This document shows, in pieces, positions 7,728 to 16,908 of a stretch of DNA of 64,000 nucleotides (the stretch's first letter is position 1; the number at the start of each line of letters is the position of its first letter). Source of the stretch: Nitrospirota bacterium (GTDB lineage: Bacteria > Nitrospirota > JACRHJ01); assembly GCA_021784575.1 (NCBI GenBank), contig JAJYHX010000001.1:273280-337279 (forward strand), written 5' to 3'. The notes below the pieces were generated by a model that ran no database searches, was not told the DNA's origin, and saw only the letters and a list, made by a program, of their open reading frames with translations. The position numbers were made by a program, and so were the translations under genes.

Positions 7728-10700
7728 ATGAAAAAACTGATTGCGATTGCGGCTGTTTTTGTTTCACTGCTCCCGGCGGTCTCATTTGCCGATACGCCGG
7801 ACGAGATTATGAAGACGGCGGTCCAGCTCTACCAGAACGCGGACTACGACCTTGCGGCGGAACAGTTCAAAAAATATATCACGTCGTTCCCCGGCGACCC
7901 TCATGCGGACGAGGCGATGTATGGGCTTGCGGAATCCTATTTCGCCGGCGGCTCCGTAAAGCCGTCGCTCGAAATGTTCAGGAAGCTCCTGGCGAAATAT
8001 CCGTCGTCGAAGAAGGCGCCCGCCGCGAAGCTCAGGCTCGGGGACTGCCACTATCTCCTCAAGAAGTACCATAAGGCGGTAAAGGACTACAAGGCGTTCA
8101 TAGGCGCCTACCCCGCGAGCAAGTCCGCGGCGGATGCGTTCTACATGATCGGACACAGCTATCTCAAACTCGGGGACTTCGAGAGGGCGGGCAAGGCCTT
8201 CGGAGAGGTCGCGTCGAAGTTCCCGGACAGCTCGAAGGCGGTGGAGTCCGGCTTCATGGCGGGAGAGAGCGCGGCGCAGAAAGGCGACTATGCGAAGGCC
8301 AAGGCGTATTACAAGGCGGCGCTCGCCAAAGACCCGGAGGGAAAATATGGGAAGAAGGCCGCGTTCAGGATTGCCGAGGCGGACTTCCTGGGCGGGGATT
8401 ACGACAAGGCAAAGAAGTCCCTCGGCGATTTCCTAAAGAAGTTTCCCGGTTCGGCGGACGCCCCTGTCGCAACGCTCGACCTTGGCGACGCGTATTTCAA
8501 GACCGGCCTTTACGAGAACGCGATTATCGAATACGAGACGTTCGTAAAGGATTACGGCCAGAGCGATCTCCTGCCGGAGGCGGAGTTCCGCCTGGCGGAG
8601 AGCTATTACCAGAGGAAAGACTACGGGAAAGCCAGGGACAAATACATCGCCATCCTCGGAACATACCCGGAGGCAAAGGGCCGCGACCGTTTCCTCTACG
8701 GCCTGGGCTGGTCTTACTTCAAGCTTGGTGAGATGAAAAAGGCCGCGGATAATTTTGAAAGGCTGGCGCATGACTATCCGGACTCCGGACTTTTTGTGGC
8801 GTCCTGCCTCCAGCTCGGCGCGGCAAGGGCCGGGATGAAGGAATACAGGCGTGCCGCCGAGGCGTATAACCAGGCGCTCCTGAAGGCCAAGGGATCCCCG
8901 GACGCAAAGACCGCAAGATACGACATGGCCTGGGCTTATTACCAGGCGAAGATGTTCAAGGAGGCGGCGGACGCCCTTGTGGGGACGCTCGCAAACCGGA
9001 AGGACACGAACTCGCCCGAATATATCGAGGCGGAAAACCTGCTGGCGAGGTGCAGGCTCTACCTGGGCGATTATCTGCACGCCATAGAGGGCTTCAAGAA
9101 GATAGCGGACAATTACCCCTCGAACCCCCTGGCCCAGGACGCGCTAATGGGGCTTGCCGAGGCGTATGAACGCCACAGCGAGCTTTACAAGGCCGTGGAC
9201 ACCTACAAAAGGCTTCTCAAGAACTATTCGAGCAGCCCCATGAAGGCGGAGGCGCTTTTCGGGATAGGACGCAATTTCCTGGAACAGGAAAATTTCCCGC
9301 AGGCCGCCGAGGGCTTCAAGGCGCTTCTTTACCAGGAGCCGTCCTCTGCATATACCGAGAAGGGCATCTTCGGCCTGGCTGAGGCGTTCTACGGAGAAAA
9401 AGACTACCCGGACGCCAAAGAGAATTACGCAAAATACCTCCGGCAGTACCCGGCGGGGAAGCGCAGAGACCAGGCCCTCTACGGCCTGGCGTGGTCTCAG
9501 CTTGGGCTTAAGGATTATCAGGACTCTTACACGTCGTTTACTGAGCTCTCGACGGAAGCCAGGGACAAATCGCTTGTCCCGGAGGCATTGCTGGACGCCG
9601 GCGAGGCGCTCTACGACCAGGGCAGGTATGCCGACGCGGAGAAACAGTACAAGGACGTGCTGGCGAAATTCCCCGGCAGCGGCCAGGCGAAGAAGGCGGT
9701 ATACGCGCTCGCATGGACGGAGCTCAAGCTGAAAAACTTCAAGGACGCCGCATCCGGGTTCAAGGCGTTTTCGGAGGCGAACCCCAAAGACCCGCTCTCG
9801 AAGGAAGCGGATTACCAGAGGGCCCTTATAATCATCCAGCAGGGGGACGCGGCCAAGGGGATGGCCCTTTTGAAGTCCGTCGCGGACAGAGACCCTTCCG
9901 GCGACGTCGGGAACCGGGCGAGGCTTGCGCTTGCGAAGGCGTTGACGGCGCAGGGAAATCAGGCTCAGGCGCAGACGGTCTTAAGCCAGCTTGAAAAGGA
10001 AGGTTCCTCCGGTCTCGTCCAGGAGGCCGTGTTCCAGCAGGCGTTCCTTAAGTTCAAACAGCAGGATTTCGCAGGCGCAAGGAAGCTCTTCACGCAGTTT
10101 GCCCGGAAATATCCCGGAAGCAGCTACGAGCCGAAGGCGGTTTATTTCGCGGCGCTCTCTGCGATAAACCTCAAAGACTACCAGGCGGCGGCGGACGGAC
10201 TTAGGAAGGTAGCCGGCATGTCGGACGAGGAAATCAAGCCCGGCGCGCTCTACTGGTATGCGGACAGCTGCTATAACCTCAAAAAATACCAGGACGCGCT
10301 CGATGCGTACGAGTCTTTCATTAATACCTGCAAGACCGACAAGCTCCTTTCTGAGGCGAAATACGGGCGCGCGTGGGCGCTCGACAAGCTGAACCGGACA
10401 TCGGACGCGGAGGCGGCGTTCAAAGACCTGGCTCTGAAATATCCGAACGGCCCACACGCGTCGGAGGCGTGGTACAAGGTGGGCGGATACGCGCTTGCCG
10501 CGAAGGATTATGCGGACGCCTCGGACGCCTTTTCCAACTTCCTGAAACTAAAGCCGGGCAGCTCTCTTAAGGGAGACGCAAGCTTTCAGCTGGGCGAGGC
10601 CCTCGAAGCGCAGAAGAAGGACGACGATGCGGCGAAGGCGTATCTTGACGCCGAAGCGGCTGGAGGAAGTCTTAAGTCGCCTTCGGCGCTGCGCGCGGGG

Positions 10701-11147
10701 AAGCTTCTTGCGGGCGCCGGGAAATACGCGACCGCCTGCGCCGAATTCGATACCGCCGCGCTCGACCCAAGCCTTGCCGGGGAGGCTCTTGTGGAAAAAG
10801 GGAAGGCCCTCTTCGCGCAGAAGAAATATGACGATGCCGTTGCCGCCTTCAGGAAAGCGGCGGATTACAGCCAGACGCTGGATATCCGCGCGGACGGTTA
10901 TTATACCGCCGGGGAATGTTTCTCGGCGAAATCGGACTATAACGACGCGATAATCGAGTATACGAAATGTGTCGTGCTCGGCGAGAACCCGCGCAAGGCG
11001 GACTCCATGCTCAGGATTGCCGAGAGCTACGCGGGCCTGGGGGAGAAGGACAAGGCCGCGCTGGCATACAAGGACTACCTTGGCGCATACCCGGACGGCC
11101 CTGATGCGCCCAAGGCGAAAGAGGCCCTTAAAAAACTCGGGGGGTGA
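7728..11147 (+). CDS. Giant periplasmic TPR-repeat protein
   Basis: 1,139 aa with a signal peptide (MKKLIAIAAVFVSLLPAVSFA, cleavage near 22) followed by some 30 tetratricopeptide-like units to the end. Typical repeats are YQNADYDLAAEQFKKYITSF, LGDFERAGKAFGEVASKFP and RYADAEKQYKDVLAKFPGSG. The units are of the YbgF/CpoB/BamD-like A-x-x-x-F-x-x-x-x-x-x-x-P-x-S kind that work in the periplasm. The start is fixed by AGAGGG just upstream and the clear signal peptide. It is the second gene of the operon and is followed 2 nt later by the HEAT-repeat gene, so the products probably form one protein-protein scaffold (inference). No catalytic domain seen. Confidence 0.85.
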   Translation: MKKLIAIAAVFVSLLPAVSFADTPDEIMKTAVQLYQNADYDLAAEQFKKYITSFPGDPHADEAMYGLAESYFAGGSVKPSLEMFRKLLAKYPSSKKAPAAKLRLGDCHYLLKKYHKAVKDYKAFIGAYPASKSAADAFYMIGHSYLKLGDFERAGKAFGEVASKFPDSSKAVESGFMAGESAAQKGDYAKAKAYYKAALAKDPEGKYGKKAAFRIAEADFLGGDYDKAKKSLGDFLKKFPGSADAPVATLDLGDAYFKTGLYENAIIEYETFVKDYGQSDLLPEAEFRLAESYYQRKDYGKARDKYIAILGTYPEAKGRDRFLYGLGWSYFKLGEMKKAADNFERLAHDYPDSGLFVASCLQLGAARAGMKEYRRAAEAYNQALLKAKGSPDAKTARYDMAWAYYQAKMFKEAADALVGTLANRKDTNSPEYIEAENLLARCRLYLGDYLHAIEGFKKIADNYPSNPLAQDALMGLAEAYERHSELYKAVDTYKRLLKNYSSSPMKAEALFGIGRNFLEQENFPQAAEGFKALLYQEPSSAYTEKGIFGLAEAFYGEKDYPDAKENYAKYLRQYPAGKRRDQALYGLAWSQLGLKDYQDSYTSFTELSTEARDKSLVPEALLDAGEALYDQGRYADAEKQYKDVLAKFPGSGQAKKAVYALAWTELKLKNFKDAASGFKAFSEANPKDPLSKEADYQRALIIIQQGDAAKGMALLKSVADRDPSGDVGNRARLALAKALTAQGNQAQAQTVLSQLEKEGSSGLVQEAVFQQAFLKFKQQDFAGARKLFTQFARKYPGSSYEPKAVYFAALSAINLKDYQAAADGLRKVAGMSDEEIKPGALYWYADSCYNLKKYQDALDAYESFINTCKTDKLLSEAKYGRAWALDKLNRTSDAEAAFKDLALKYPNGPHASEAWYKVGGYALAAKDYADASDAFSNFLKLKPGSSLKGDASFQLGEALEAQKKDDDAAKAYLDAEAAGGSLKSPSALRAGKLLAGAGKYATACAEFDTAALDPSLAGEALVEKGKALFAQKKYDDAVAAFRKAADYSQTLDIRADGYYTAGECFSAKSDYNDAIIEYTKCVVLGENPRKADSMLRIAESYAGLGEKDKAALAYKDYLGAYPDGPDAPKAKEALKKLGG

Positions 11148-11149
11148 TT

Positions 11150-12133
11150 ATGCGGTTTGGGCTATGGATGGCGGTCTTTCTTGTGTTCATTGCCTTTGCT
11201 CCGGCATATGCGGGACAGGGCGGGATTCATCCCGCCGTTAAGCTTACCGGCCTGACACGCGCCCTGAAGAACCCCGACCCGGCTGTGAGGGTGGCGGCGG
11301 CGAGACGCCTGGGCGACATGAAAGAGAAATCTGCCGTCCCGGCGCTGATGGACATGCTTGTCAAAGACAACGACAAAGGCGCGAGGCTTGCCGCGCTCGG
11401 CGCGCTCAGCGTCATAGCGGACAGGCAGGCGTTGCCTGCATATCTACAGGCGCTTAAGGACGAGGACGCCCAGATACGGCAGAGCGCGGCGGATGCCATG
11501 AGCGGCCTTTGGGACGAAAAGGGAAAGGAAGCGCTCATAGGCGTTGTGCTGAAAGACCCCTCGCCGGACGTGCGGCGAAGCGCGGCGCTTGCCCTGGGAG
11601 CGCCCGGAGCTGCGGCGAAGAAGGAGGCCGGCGGGACGGATGGGGCCAGGGATGTCGAAAGAGCGCTTATACAGGTTCTGATAAACGATAAGAGCTATGA
11701 AGTCCGGGCGGCTGCTGCGAGCGTGCTGGGCAGGATAAAAGGGAAAAACTCGCTCGGCCCGCTCCTCAACGCCATGTCCGGGGACAAAAACGCCTCGGTG
11801 CGCGCGGCGGCTGTGAAAGCGGTGGGAAACTTCCAGGACAATGCGGCGGTAGAGCCGCTTATAAAGGTGCTTTACTTTGAAAAAGACGAAAACGTCGTTG
11901 TAAACGCCATAAAGGCCCTGAGATATTCTTCCGACCCGAGGATTGCCGCCCCGATTGTAGATAAGCTCGATTCCGCCAGCGACAGGGTATTGTGGCAGGC
12001 GATAGACCTCATAGAACGCATTAAACCTCCGGAGGCGGTGGACAAGCTTAAAAGCATATCCGAAGACAATTACGAATCCAGGGGCGTGAGGGAAAAAGCC
12101 AGGGAGGCCCTCGAACTCATGGGCGAGGACTGA
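11150..12133 (+). CDS. Secreted HEAT-repeat protein
   Basis: 327 aa with a signal peptide (MRFGLWMAVFLVFIAFAPAYA) followed by about nine HEAT/PBS-lyase-type repeats of about 31 residues, for example NPDPAVRVAAARRLGDMKEK, VLKDPSPDVRRSAALALGAP and SGDKNASVRAAAVKAVGNF. ATG 11150 is preferred over an overlapping GTG at 11144 because GGGGGG lies just before it and the signal peptide then begins cleanly. Only 2 nt separate it from the TPR gene stop. Known: such repeats bind proteins and in some families are linked to phycobilin lyases; nothing here indicates enzymatic activity. Confidence 0.8.
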   Translation: MRFGLWMAVFLVFIAFAPAYAGQGGIHPAVKLTGLTRALKNPDPAVRVAAARRLGDMKEKSAVPALMDMLVKDNDKGARLAALGALSVIADRQALPAYLQALKDEDAQIRQSAADAMSGLWDEKGKEALIGVVLKDPSPDVRRSAALALGAPGAAAKKEAGGTDGARDVERALIQVLINDKSYEVRAAAASVLGRIKGKNSLGPLLNAMSGDKNASVRAAAVKAVGNFQDNAAVEPLIKVLYFEKDENVVVNAIKALRYSSDPRIAAPIVDKLDSASDRVLWQAIDLIERIKPPEAVDKLKSISEDNYESRGVREKAREALELMGED

Positions 12134-12135
12134 TT

Positions 12136-13272
12136 ATGCCGGATGAGATTACGGAGCGTTTTAAAAAAATTTACAAGGCAAATTTAAACGTCCGTCCCGG
12201 CGAGAGGGTCCTGGTATTTACGGATCTCGTCGCGGAAGGCGAGAAACCGGACGAGGCGGGTTTCAGGAGGAGAAAAGGGCTTGTAAGGCTTGCCCGCGCC
12301 GCAGGAGAGGCCGCCGGGGGACTTGGTTTTGACACTTTTTATCTGGAATTCCCCGCGCTGGGGAGCCACGGCTCCGAGCCTGGCGAAGACCTATGGAGGC
12401 TTGCCTTCGGGGAGGACACAGTCGTGGCGCTTGGCGAAAAAGGGCTGCTTGGCAGGATAATGTCCAAGACCGCATCGAAAGAAGACTTACGGGAGGCAAA
12501 AGAGATTGTCCTGGCCGGTAAAGGCTCCGCGGTCTCTGTCGTTATAGCGCTTTCCAACTACTCGACAAGCCATACGCGTTTCCGTGACCTCCTAACCTCC
12601 GCCGCGGGGGCGAGATACGCCAGTATGCCCCTTTTCGAGGAAGACATGCTGTTCGGCTCCATGGAGGCGGACTGGGAAGAGGTCGCGGCCCGGTCGCGCC
12701 GTATCGCGGACGCAATTGACGGGGCCGGCAAGGCGAGGATAACCACCCTTGAAGGCACGGATATAACCTTTGGCATTGCCGGAAGAAAACCCATGATTGA
12801 CACCGGCATGCTCCATGAACCGGGTTCGTTTTCCAACCTGCCGGCGGGCGAGGTCTATCTGGCCCCGGTCGAAGGGACAGGGGAAGGTAGTCTGAAGCTT
12901 TTATGGGCGCCAAACCGTAGACTTGAGACGCCGGTAACGGTAATGGTGCGCAAAGGATTGGCGGCCGAGGTAAAAGGAGATGAGCCGTTCGCGCGGGAGT
13001 TCCGCGAAGCGCTGGACAGGGCGCCTGGCAACAGGAACCTTGCGGAACTGGGCATAGGCACAAACGACAGGGCTACGAAGCCGGATAACGTGCTGGAGTC
13101 CGAGAAGATATTCGGGACAATCCATCTGGCCTTCGGCGACAACAGCTCCTTCGGCGGGACTGTCAGCGCCCCGTTCCACCAGGACTTTGTGTTCTTTCGC
13201 CCCACACTCGCCGTCTCAGGGAGCGATACTCCTGAGACAATAATCCTGGATTCCGGAAGACTCGTAATCTGA
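12136..13272 (+). CDS. M29-family (AmpS/PepS-like) aminopeptidase
   Basis: A 378-aa cytoplasmic protein without signal peptide. The C-terminal part carries the M29-like blocks LEGTDITFGIAGRK, NLPAGEVYLAPVEGTGEG, NLAELGIGTND, EKIFGTIHLAFGDN and HQDFVFFRPTL, with the Glu and His residues expected to bind the dinuclear metal site (E in PVEGT and AELG, H in HLAFGDN and HQDF). Known: M29 enzymes remove N-terminal residues from peptides. It begins 2 nt after the HEAT gene stop, so it is co-transcribed with envelope scaffold genes, an unusual setting for a cytosolic peptidase. The N-terminal third diverges more than the rest. Family assignment fairly sure; substrate unknown. Confidence 0.78.
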   Translation: MPDEITERFKKIYKANLNVRPGERVLVFTDLVAEGEKPDEAGFRRRKGLVRLARAAGEAAGGLGFDTFYLEFPALGSHGSEPGEDLWRLAFGEDTVVALGEKGLLGRIMSKTASKEDLREAKEIVLAGKGSAVSVVIALSNYSTSHTRFRDLLTSAAGARYASMPLFEEDMLFGSMEADWEEVAARSRRIADAIDGAGKARITTLEGTDITFGIAGRKPMIDTGMLHEPGSFSNLPAGEVYLAPVEGTGEGSLKLLWAPNRRLETPVTVMVRKGLAAEVKGDEPFAREFREALDRAPGNRNLAELGIGTNDRATKPDNVLESEKIFGTIHLAFGDNSSFGGTVSAPFHQDFVFFRPTLAVSGSDTPETIILDSGRLVI

Positions 13273-13288
13273 AGAGGCCACGGGACAA

Positions 13289-13957
13289 ATGGAAGAAAAG
13301 GTTAAGATTCTTATTGTTGACGACCATGCTATTGTCAGGCAGGGGATTCGTGCCCTGCTGGACGCGCAGGACGGCCTTGAAGTTATCGGCGAGGCCGAAA
13401 ACGGGCGCGATGCGGTAAAGAAAACGCACGATCTTGCCCCCGATGTTGTGATAATGGATATCGCCATGCCTATATTGAACGGCCTCGAAGCGACAAGACA
13501 GATAAAGAGGCTAAGACCTGGCGTCAAGGTGCTCGCCCTTACGATGTATAACGAAGAAAACTATATCTTTCAGATACTTAAATCCGGCGCCTCCGGATAT
13601 TTGACGAAAGAGTGTTCCGCGGGCGAACTTATAGCCGCAATAAGGTCTGTCAATGTCGGCAGTCCCTACTTCTCTCCGGCAATTTCAAGGAAGATAATGG
13701 ACAGCTATCTTCGCGATGACGGCGAGAAAAATGCCGGGAGAGAGCCCGACAAGCTGACAAACCGGGAAAAGGAAGCGCTTCAACTGATTGCCGAGGGCTA
13801 TACGAATAGTGAAATAGGCGGTTTTATGAAGATAAGCGTAAAGACAGTTGAAACCCACAGGGCGCATATAATGAACAAGCTTGACCTGCACGATGTGGCC
13901 GGACTTATAAAGTACGCGATAAGAAAGGGGATCGTCATGCTCGATGATACCCGTTGA
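13289..13957 (+). CDS. NarL/LuxR-family response regulator
   Basis: 222 aa. The N-terminal receiver domain (about 5-122) has the acidic pair Asp11/Asp12, phospho-acceptor Asp57 in VVIMDIAMP, Thr in LALTMY, and Lys in YLTKE. The C-terminal HTH-LuxR domain (about 153-215) has LTNREKEALQLIAEGYTNSEIG...SVKTVETHRAHIMNKL. It binds DNA as a phosphorylated dimer and controls transcription. It is the last gene of the operon (16 nt after the aminopeptidase) and directly upstream of the cytochrome island. No histidine kinase gene is nearby, so its partner is elsewhere. Either its own operon or the cytochromes could be its target (inference). Confidence 0.95.
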   Translation: MEEKVKILIVDDHAIVRQGIRALLDAQDGLEVIGEAENGRDAVKKTHDLAPDVVIMDIAMPILNGLEATRQIKRLRPGVKVLALTMYNEENYIFQILKSGASGYLTKECSAGELIAAIRSVNVGSPYFSPAISRKIMDSYLRDDGEKNAGREPDKLTNREKEALQLIAEGYTNSEIGGFMKISVKTVETHRAHIMNKLDLHDVAGLIKYAIRKGIVMLDDTR

Positions 13958-14052
13958 GCCGGGAATCATTAAAAAAGAAATTCAAATAGACGGCATGAGC
14001 GTATTTGCTCAAGGGTTGTATCTGTGTTTGCGCGAAAAGAAGCTTTATTGCT

Positions 14053-14080
14053 CCCCGGGGATTCTCCTCCGGGGTTTTTT
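14053..14080 (+). terminator. Terminator of the TPR/HEAT/regulator operon
   Basis: CCCCGG...CCGGGG hairpin followed by TTTTTTT, about 95 nt after the response regulator stop. Confidence 0.8.
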
Positions 14081-14237
14081 TATGATTTTTGCCCCGATTT
14101 CGACGGCTAAAAGCAAAAAATTTTTAAAATAATTACGCCGGGCGGAGTTTTTTTAGTAAGAATTTTCATTATATTTCCCATTGTTAGCAGAAATTACCCC
14201 TTGGTGCGCCTCTTGTCGCGCTTTAAAATGGCCCGGA

Positions 14238-14253
14238 AGGTATGCATGTTGCA
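14238..14253 (+). promoter_or_regulatory. Possible sigma-54 (-24/-12) promoter
   Basis: AGGTATGCATGTTGCA has the invariant GG-N10-GC spacing and a full TTGCA -12 element; it matches 9 of 12 informative positions of TGGCACG-N4-TTGCA. It lies about 180 nt upstream of the first multihaem cytochrome. The -24 half is imperfect and no enhancer site was identified. Confidence 0.35.
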
Positions 14254-14296
14254 AATCTATTTTTCTGAAGTGTAAGGTCTTTCTGTATCTTGTTAT

Positions 14297-14332
14297 AAGG
14301 TATTTATTTTAGATTTATACATAAAATACCTT
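14297..14332. repeat. Inverted repeat upstream of cytochrome genes
   Basis: AAGGTATTT (14297-14305) and AAATACCTT (14324-14332) form a 9-bp inverted repeat with an 18-nt AT-rich centre, 100 nt before the cytochrome start codon. It could be an operator or an mRNA leader hairpin. The rest of 14081-14432 is AT-rich and holds no gene. Confidence 0.5.
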
Positions 14333-14432
14333 AGTTGTGTAGTGAATACCGTAATCGGACTAGATAAAAAACCAAGTATTTTTATGCATTTATGTTTATA
14401 AGGGATTAACTCTTACAAAAGGCGGTGTGGAA

Positions 14433-16799
14433 ATGAAAAGGAGCTTAATTATAGTGGTGGTAGCGCTTGTGGTATTGGCAGGCGCATATGGCCTCACCAT
14501 GGCGGATACGGATCCGCCGCATTCCGACTACCGCCCCGGCTACCAGGGCGCAAGCTGCGGCACAAATCCGGGGACAGGCGCCTGCCACGATGTAACCGCA
14601 AACACATTTCTGCCGAACAGCTTTAATCACAATGACGGCACCTCGGACGATTATACCATCTTCTGCCTTTCCTGTCACAATTCGGCGGGCGAGGCTCACA
14701 ACAGAAATGTCGGCGTCGCCTCGACTAATAAATACGTTAATTTTACCGGAATAGACCCGAACTTCCCGTATACCGGGAACGCCCACAGTTGGAACGGGGT
14801 TATCGGCAACGCCGGCACAAGGTTCCCGACGCTGTCCGGCTTCATGTACGACGAGAACGGGGGATATCATCCGAACAGCCCCACGCTGCACATGGTTGAC
14901 TGGAGCACTTCAAGCGGCAAGTTCTACAAGGTCCGTTGCCAGACCTGCCACGTGGCGATGTATAAAACCTTCTGGCTTAATTCCGGCAAATGGAGCGGAG
15001 ATGTTGACTGGGCGCAGACCAACCCGTATCCTGACAACACAAGATACAAGTTGCTGATAAGCTACTCGACCACCAAGACCTATCTGAACCCGTTCGTTCA
15101 GGTTTACGAGGAGAGCGCGTATACACCGCGTCCGCAAAACAGCCGGACAAAAGAGCAGTATCTCGTCAACCCTTCGCTGTATACGTATAACGACCGGTCT
15201 GCGCTTGTAATATTCAAGCAGCCCCAGCCCGCCGGCACCAATGTAACCGTGGACATAAGGCAGCCTTACCTGAGGTTTGACAACTCCTACGACACGATGT
15301 GCGTTGACTGTCATTACAACCGCCCGTCCCAGCAGGCTACCCACGCCCCCGGCACCGGCGTGCTTAACGGCCATCCGGTAAGCGGCGTGCTCCAGGGCAT
15401 CACGGTTCCGTTTGGCTACAAATACGGCCTGCACTCAACCCTGATGCCCCATACGAAGGGGAATGTGCTGCTTCAAGATGGAAAGATTTACTGCACCACC
15501 TGCCACCAGCAACACAACGCCCCGTCAAACGACGGCGAATTACACAGGGAAGCCACCGGCACGGACCTTTGCAGCGACTGCCACAAGACAAAGATGAACG
15601 GCTACTCCGGCATCAATTCGGTCAATTTCCACGACGGTCCCAAGCACACAACACCGACCGAATGCCTTGACTGTCATACCGCGCATAATACAAACAACAT
15701 AATGCTTATCAGAAACGTCATAAACGGCAAGAGGGTCGTCTTCGAGAACTTCACCGGTTCCAAGAGCTTCGGCCCGGACACCGGTTTCGGCGTCTGCGAG
15801 GTCTGCCATACAACGACCGCACATCACCTGTCAGACAACGCCCCAAGCGGCCAGGGGCACCATACCGACCAGAACTGCACCTTGTGCCACAAGCATAATA
15901 CCGGATTCCAGCCGACAGGCGCCTGCACAAGCTGTCACGGCCAGCCGCCAGCTCCGGGCAACGCCGGGCCGCAGATGGCCTCCCAGGGCGGCTATGACTG
16001 GGCCGATAAAACAGGCGGCATGCACTCATTCCATATGGGCGAGTTCCTGACGAAGTTCCCCGGAATATCCGGTGTCAATCCCGCCACGGGCGCGGATTAC
16101 AGGTGCGGCTTATGCCACGGGAACATGCCAAACGGCACGCATCCACAGAACCTGACGACAGCCTACATCAATACCACTTCCGCTTATTGGCAGGGGAGCA
16201 AAGGCACCGTTACCGGCACGACGAACTGGGGCACGGCTGTATTCAGCATCGGAAGCACCGCCGGCTATATAAGCACCAACGACGACACCTGCACCAACGT
16301 GGGTTGCCATAACGCTTCCGGCACCAGGTCGTGGAGTGGCGGCAGCTCAGGCAACGGCCCATACGGTCTGGCCTGCGACTCCTGCCACGAGTATCCTGGC
16401 TCAACGACGAACGACTGGCCGTCAACCAACGGACACAGCGTAAGGTCCACATTCAACCAGGTCAGCACGACGCAGCTTCTGGCTTCCGGCGCGATTACGG
16501 CAGGCGCCATCAAGCACTTAAGCGTCGCTTCCGCATATAACGCAACCCTGGACTACTACTCCAGCGTCACGAAAGACCCGAACAAGTGCGGCAAGTGCCA
16601 CTACCGCGCCACCCATGGCTATAACGGGTCGGTAGCCTTCAAGCAGTACAGCCTGGTTAAGCCGTACACCGGGCCTGACGCGAGCGTCCAGGAGACGGGG
16701 GCCACGGGCTTCACGCTGGTCAACCACACGTTCGGCTCGTCGGCGCAGTGCTCGAACGTAAGGTGCCACTTTAACAGGACAACACCGAACTGGTATTAA
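14433..16799 (+). CDS. Secreted multihaem cytochrome c, 12-15 haems
   Basis: 788 aa. ATG 14433 is preferred to GTG 14427: AAGGCGG lies at good distance and the signal peptide MKRSLIIVVVALVVLAGAYG is then clean. Twelve CXXCH motifs are visible (CLSCH, CQTCH, CVDCH, CTTCH, CSDCH, CLDCH, CEVCH, CTLCH, CTSCH, CGLCH, CDSCH, CGKCH). There are also two CX4CH motifs (CTNVGCH, CSNVRCH) and an N-terminal CX8CH (CGTNPGTGACH). Known: the CxxxxCH...CXXCH arrangement is typical of Geobacter outer-surface cytochromes. Role: periplasmic or extracellular electron transfer; partner unknown. Its C-terminal about 30 residues (GFTLVNHTFGSSAQCSN...) are almost the same as those of the next cytochrome, so the two are recent paralogues in that part. 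Confidence 0.93.
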   Translation: MKRSLIIVVVALVVLAGAYGLTMADTDPPHSDYRPGYQGASCGTNPGTGACHDVTANTFLPNSFNHNDGTSDDYTIFCLSCHNSAGEAHNRNVGVASTNKYVNFTGIDPNFPYTGNAHSWNGVIGNAGTRFPTLSGFMYDENGGYHPNSPTLHMVDWSTSSGKFYKVRCQTCHVAMYKTFWLNSGKWSGDVDWAQTNPYPDNTRYKLLISYSTTKTYLNPFVQVYEESAYTPRPQNSRTKEQYLVNPSLYTYNDRSALVIFKQPQPAGTNVTVDIRQPYLRFDNSYDTMCVDCHYNRPSQQATHAPGTGVLNGHPVSGVLQGITVPFGYKYGLHSTLMPHTKGNVLLQDGKIYCTTCHQQHNAPSNDGELHREATGTDLCSDCHKTKMNGYSGINSVNFHDGPKHTTPTECLDCHTAHNTNNIMLIRNVINGKRVVFENFTGSKSFGPDTGFGVCEVCHTTTAHHLSDNAPSGQGHHTDQNCTLCHKHNTGFQPTGACTSCHGQPPAPGNAGPQMASQGGYDWADKTGGMHSFHMGEFLTKFPGISGVNPATGADYRCGLCHGNMPNGTHPQNLTTAYINTTSAYWQGSKGTVTGTTNWGTAVFSIGSTAGYISTNDDTCTNVGCHNASGTRSWSGGSSGNGPYGLACDSCHEYPGSTTNDWPSTNGHSVRSTFNQVSTTQLLASGAITAGAIKHLSVASAYNATLDYYSSVTKDPNKCGKCHYRATHGYNGSVAFKQYSLVKPYTGPDASVQETGATGFTLVNHTFGSSAQCSNVRCHFNRTTPNWY

Positions 16800-16836
16800 C
16801 GGATAAACAAAAAACGCTTAATTAAGGGAAGGAGTG

Positions 16837-16908
16837 ATGAAAAACAGGGTGGGGAATTTTACGGTTGCATGCCATTTTGCAGTCTTTTTAACGTGGAGGG
16901 TTATATGA
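16837..16908 (+). CDS. Possible 23-aa leader peptide coupled to next cytochrome
   Basis: A short frame beginning MKNRVGNFTVACHFAVFLTW starts at ATG 16837 just after AAGGAG (only 2 nt spacing) and ends at TGA 16906-16908. That stop overlaps the ATG (16905) of the following cytochrome in an ATGA arrangement. Such overlap suggests translational coupling. The cytochrome has its own GGAGGG at 16895-16900, so the peptide may be dispensable or accidental. Confidence 0.3.
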   Translation: MKNRVGNFTVACHFAVFLTWRVI

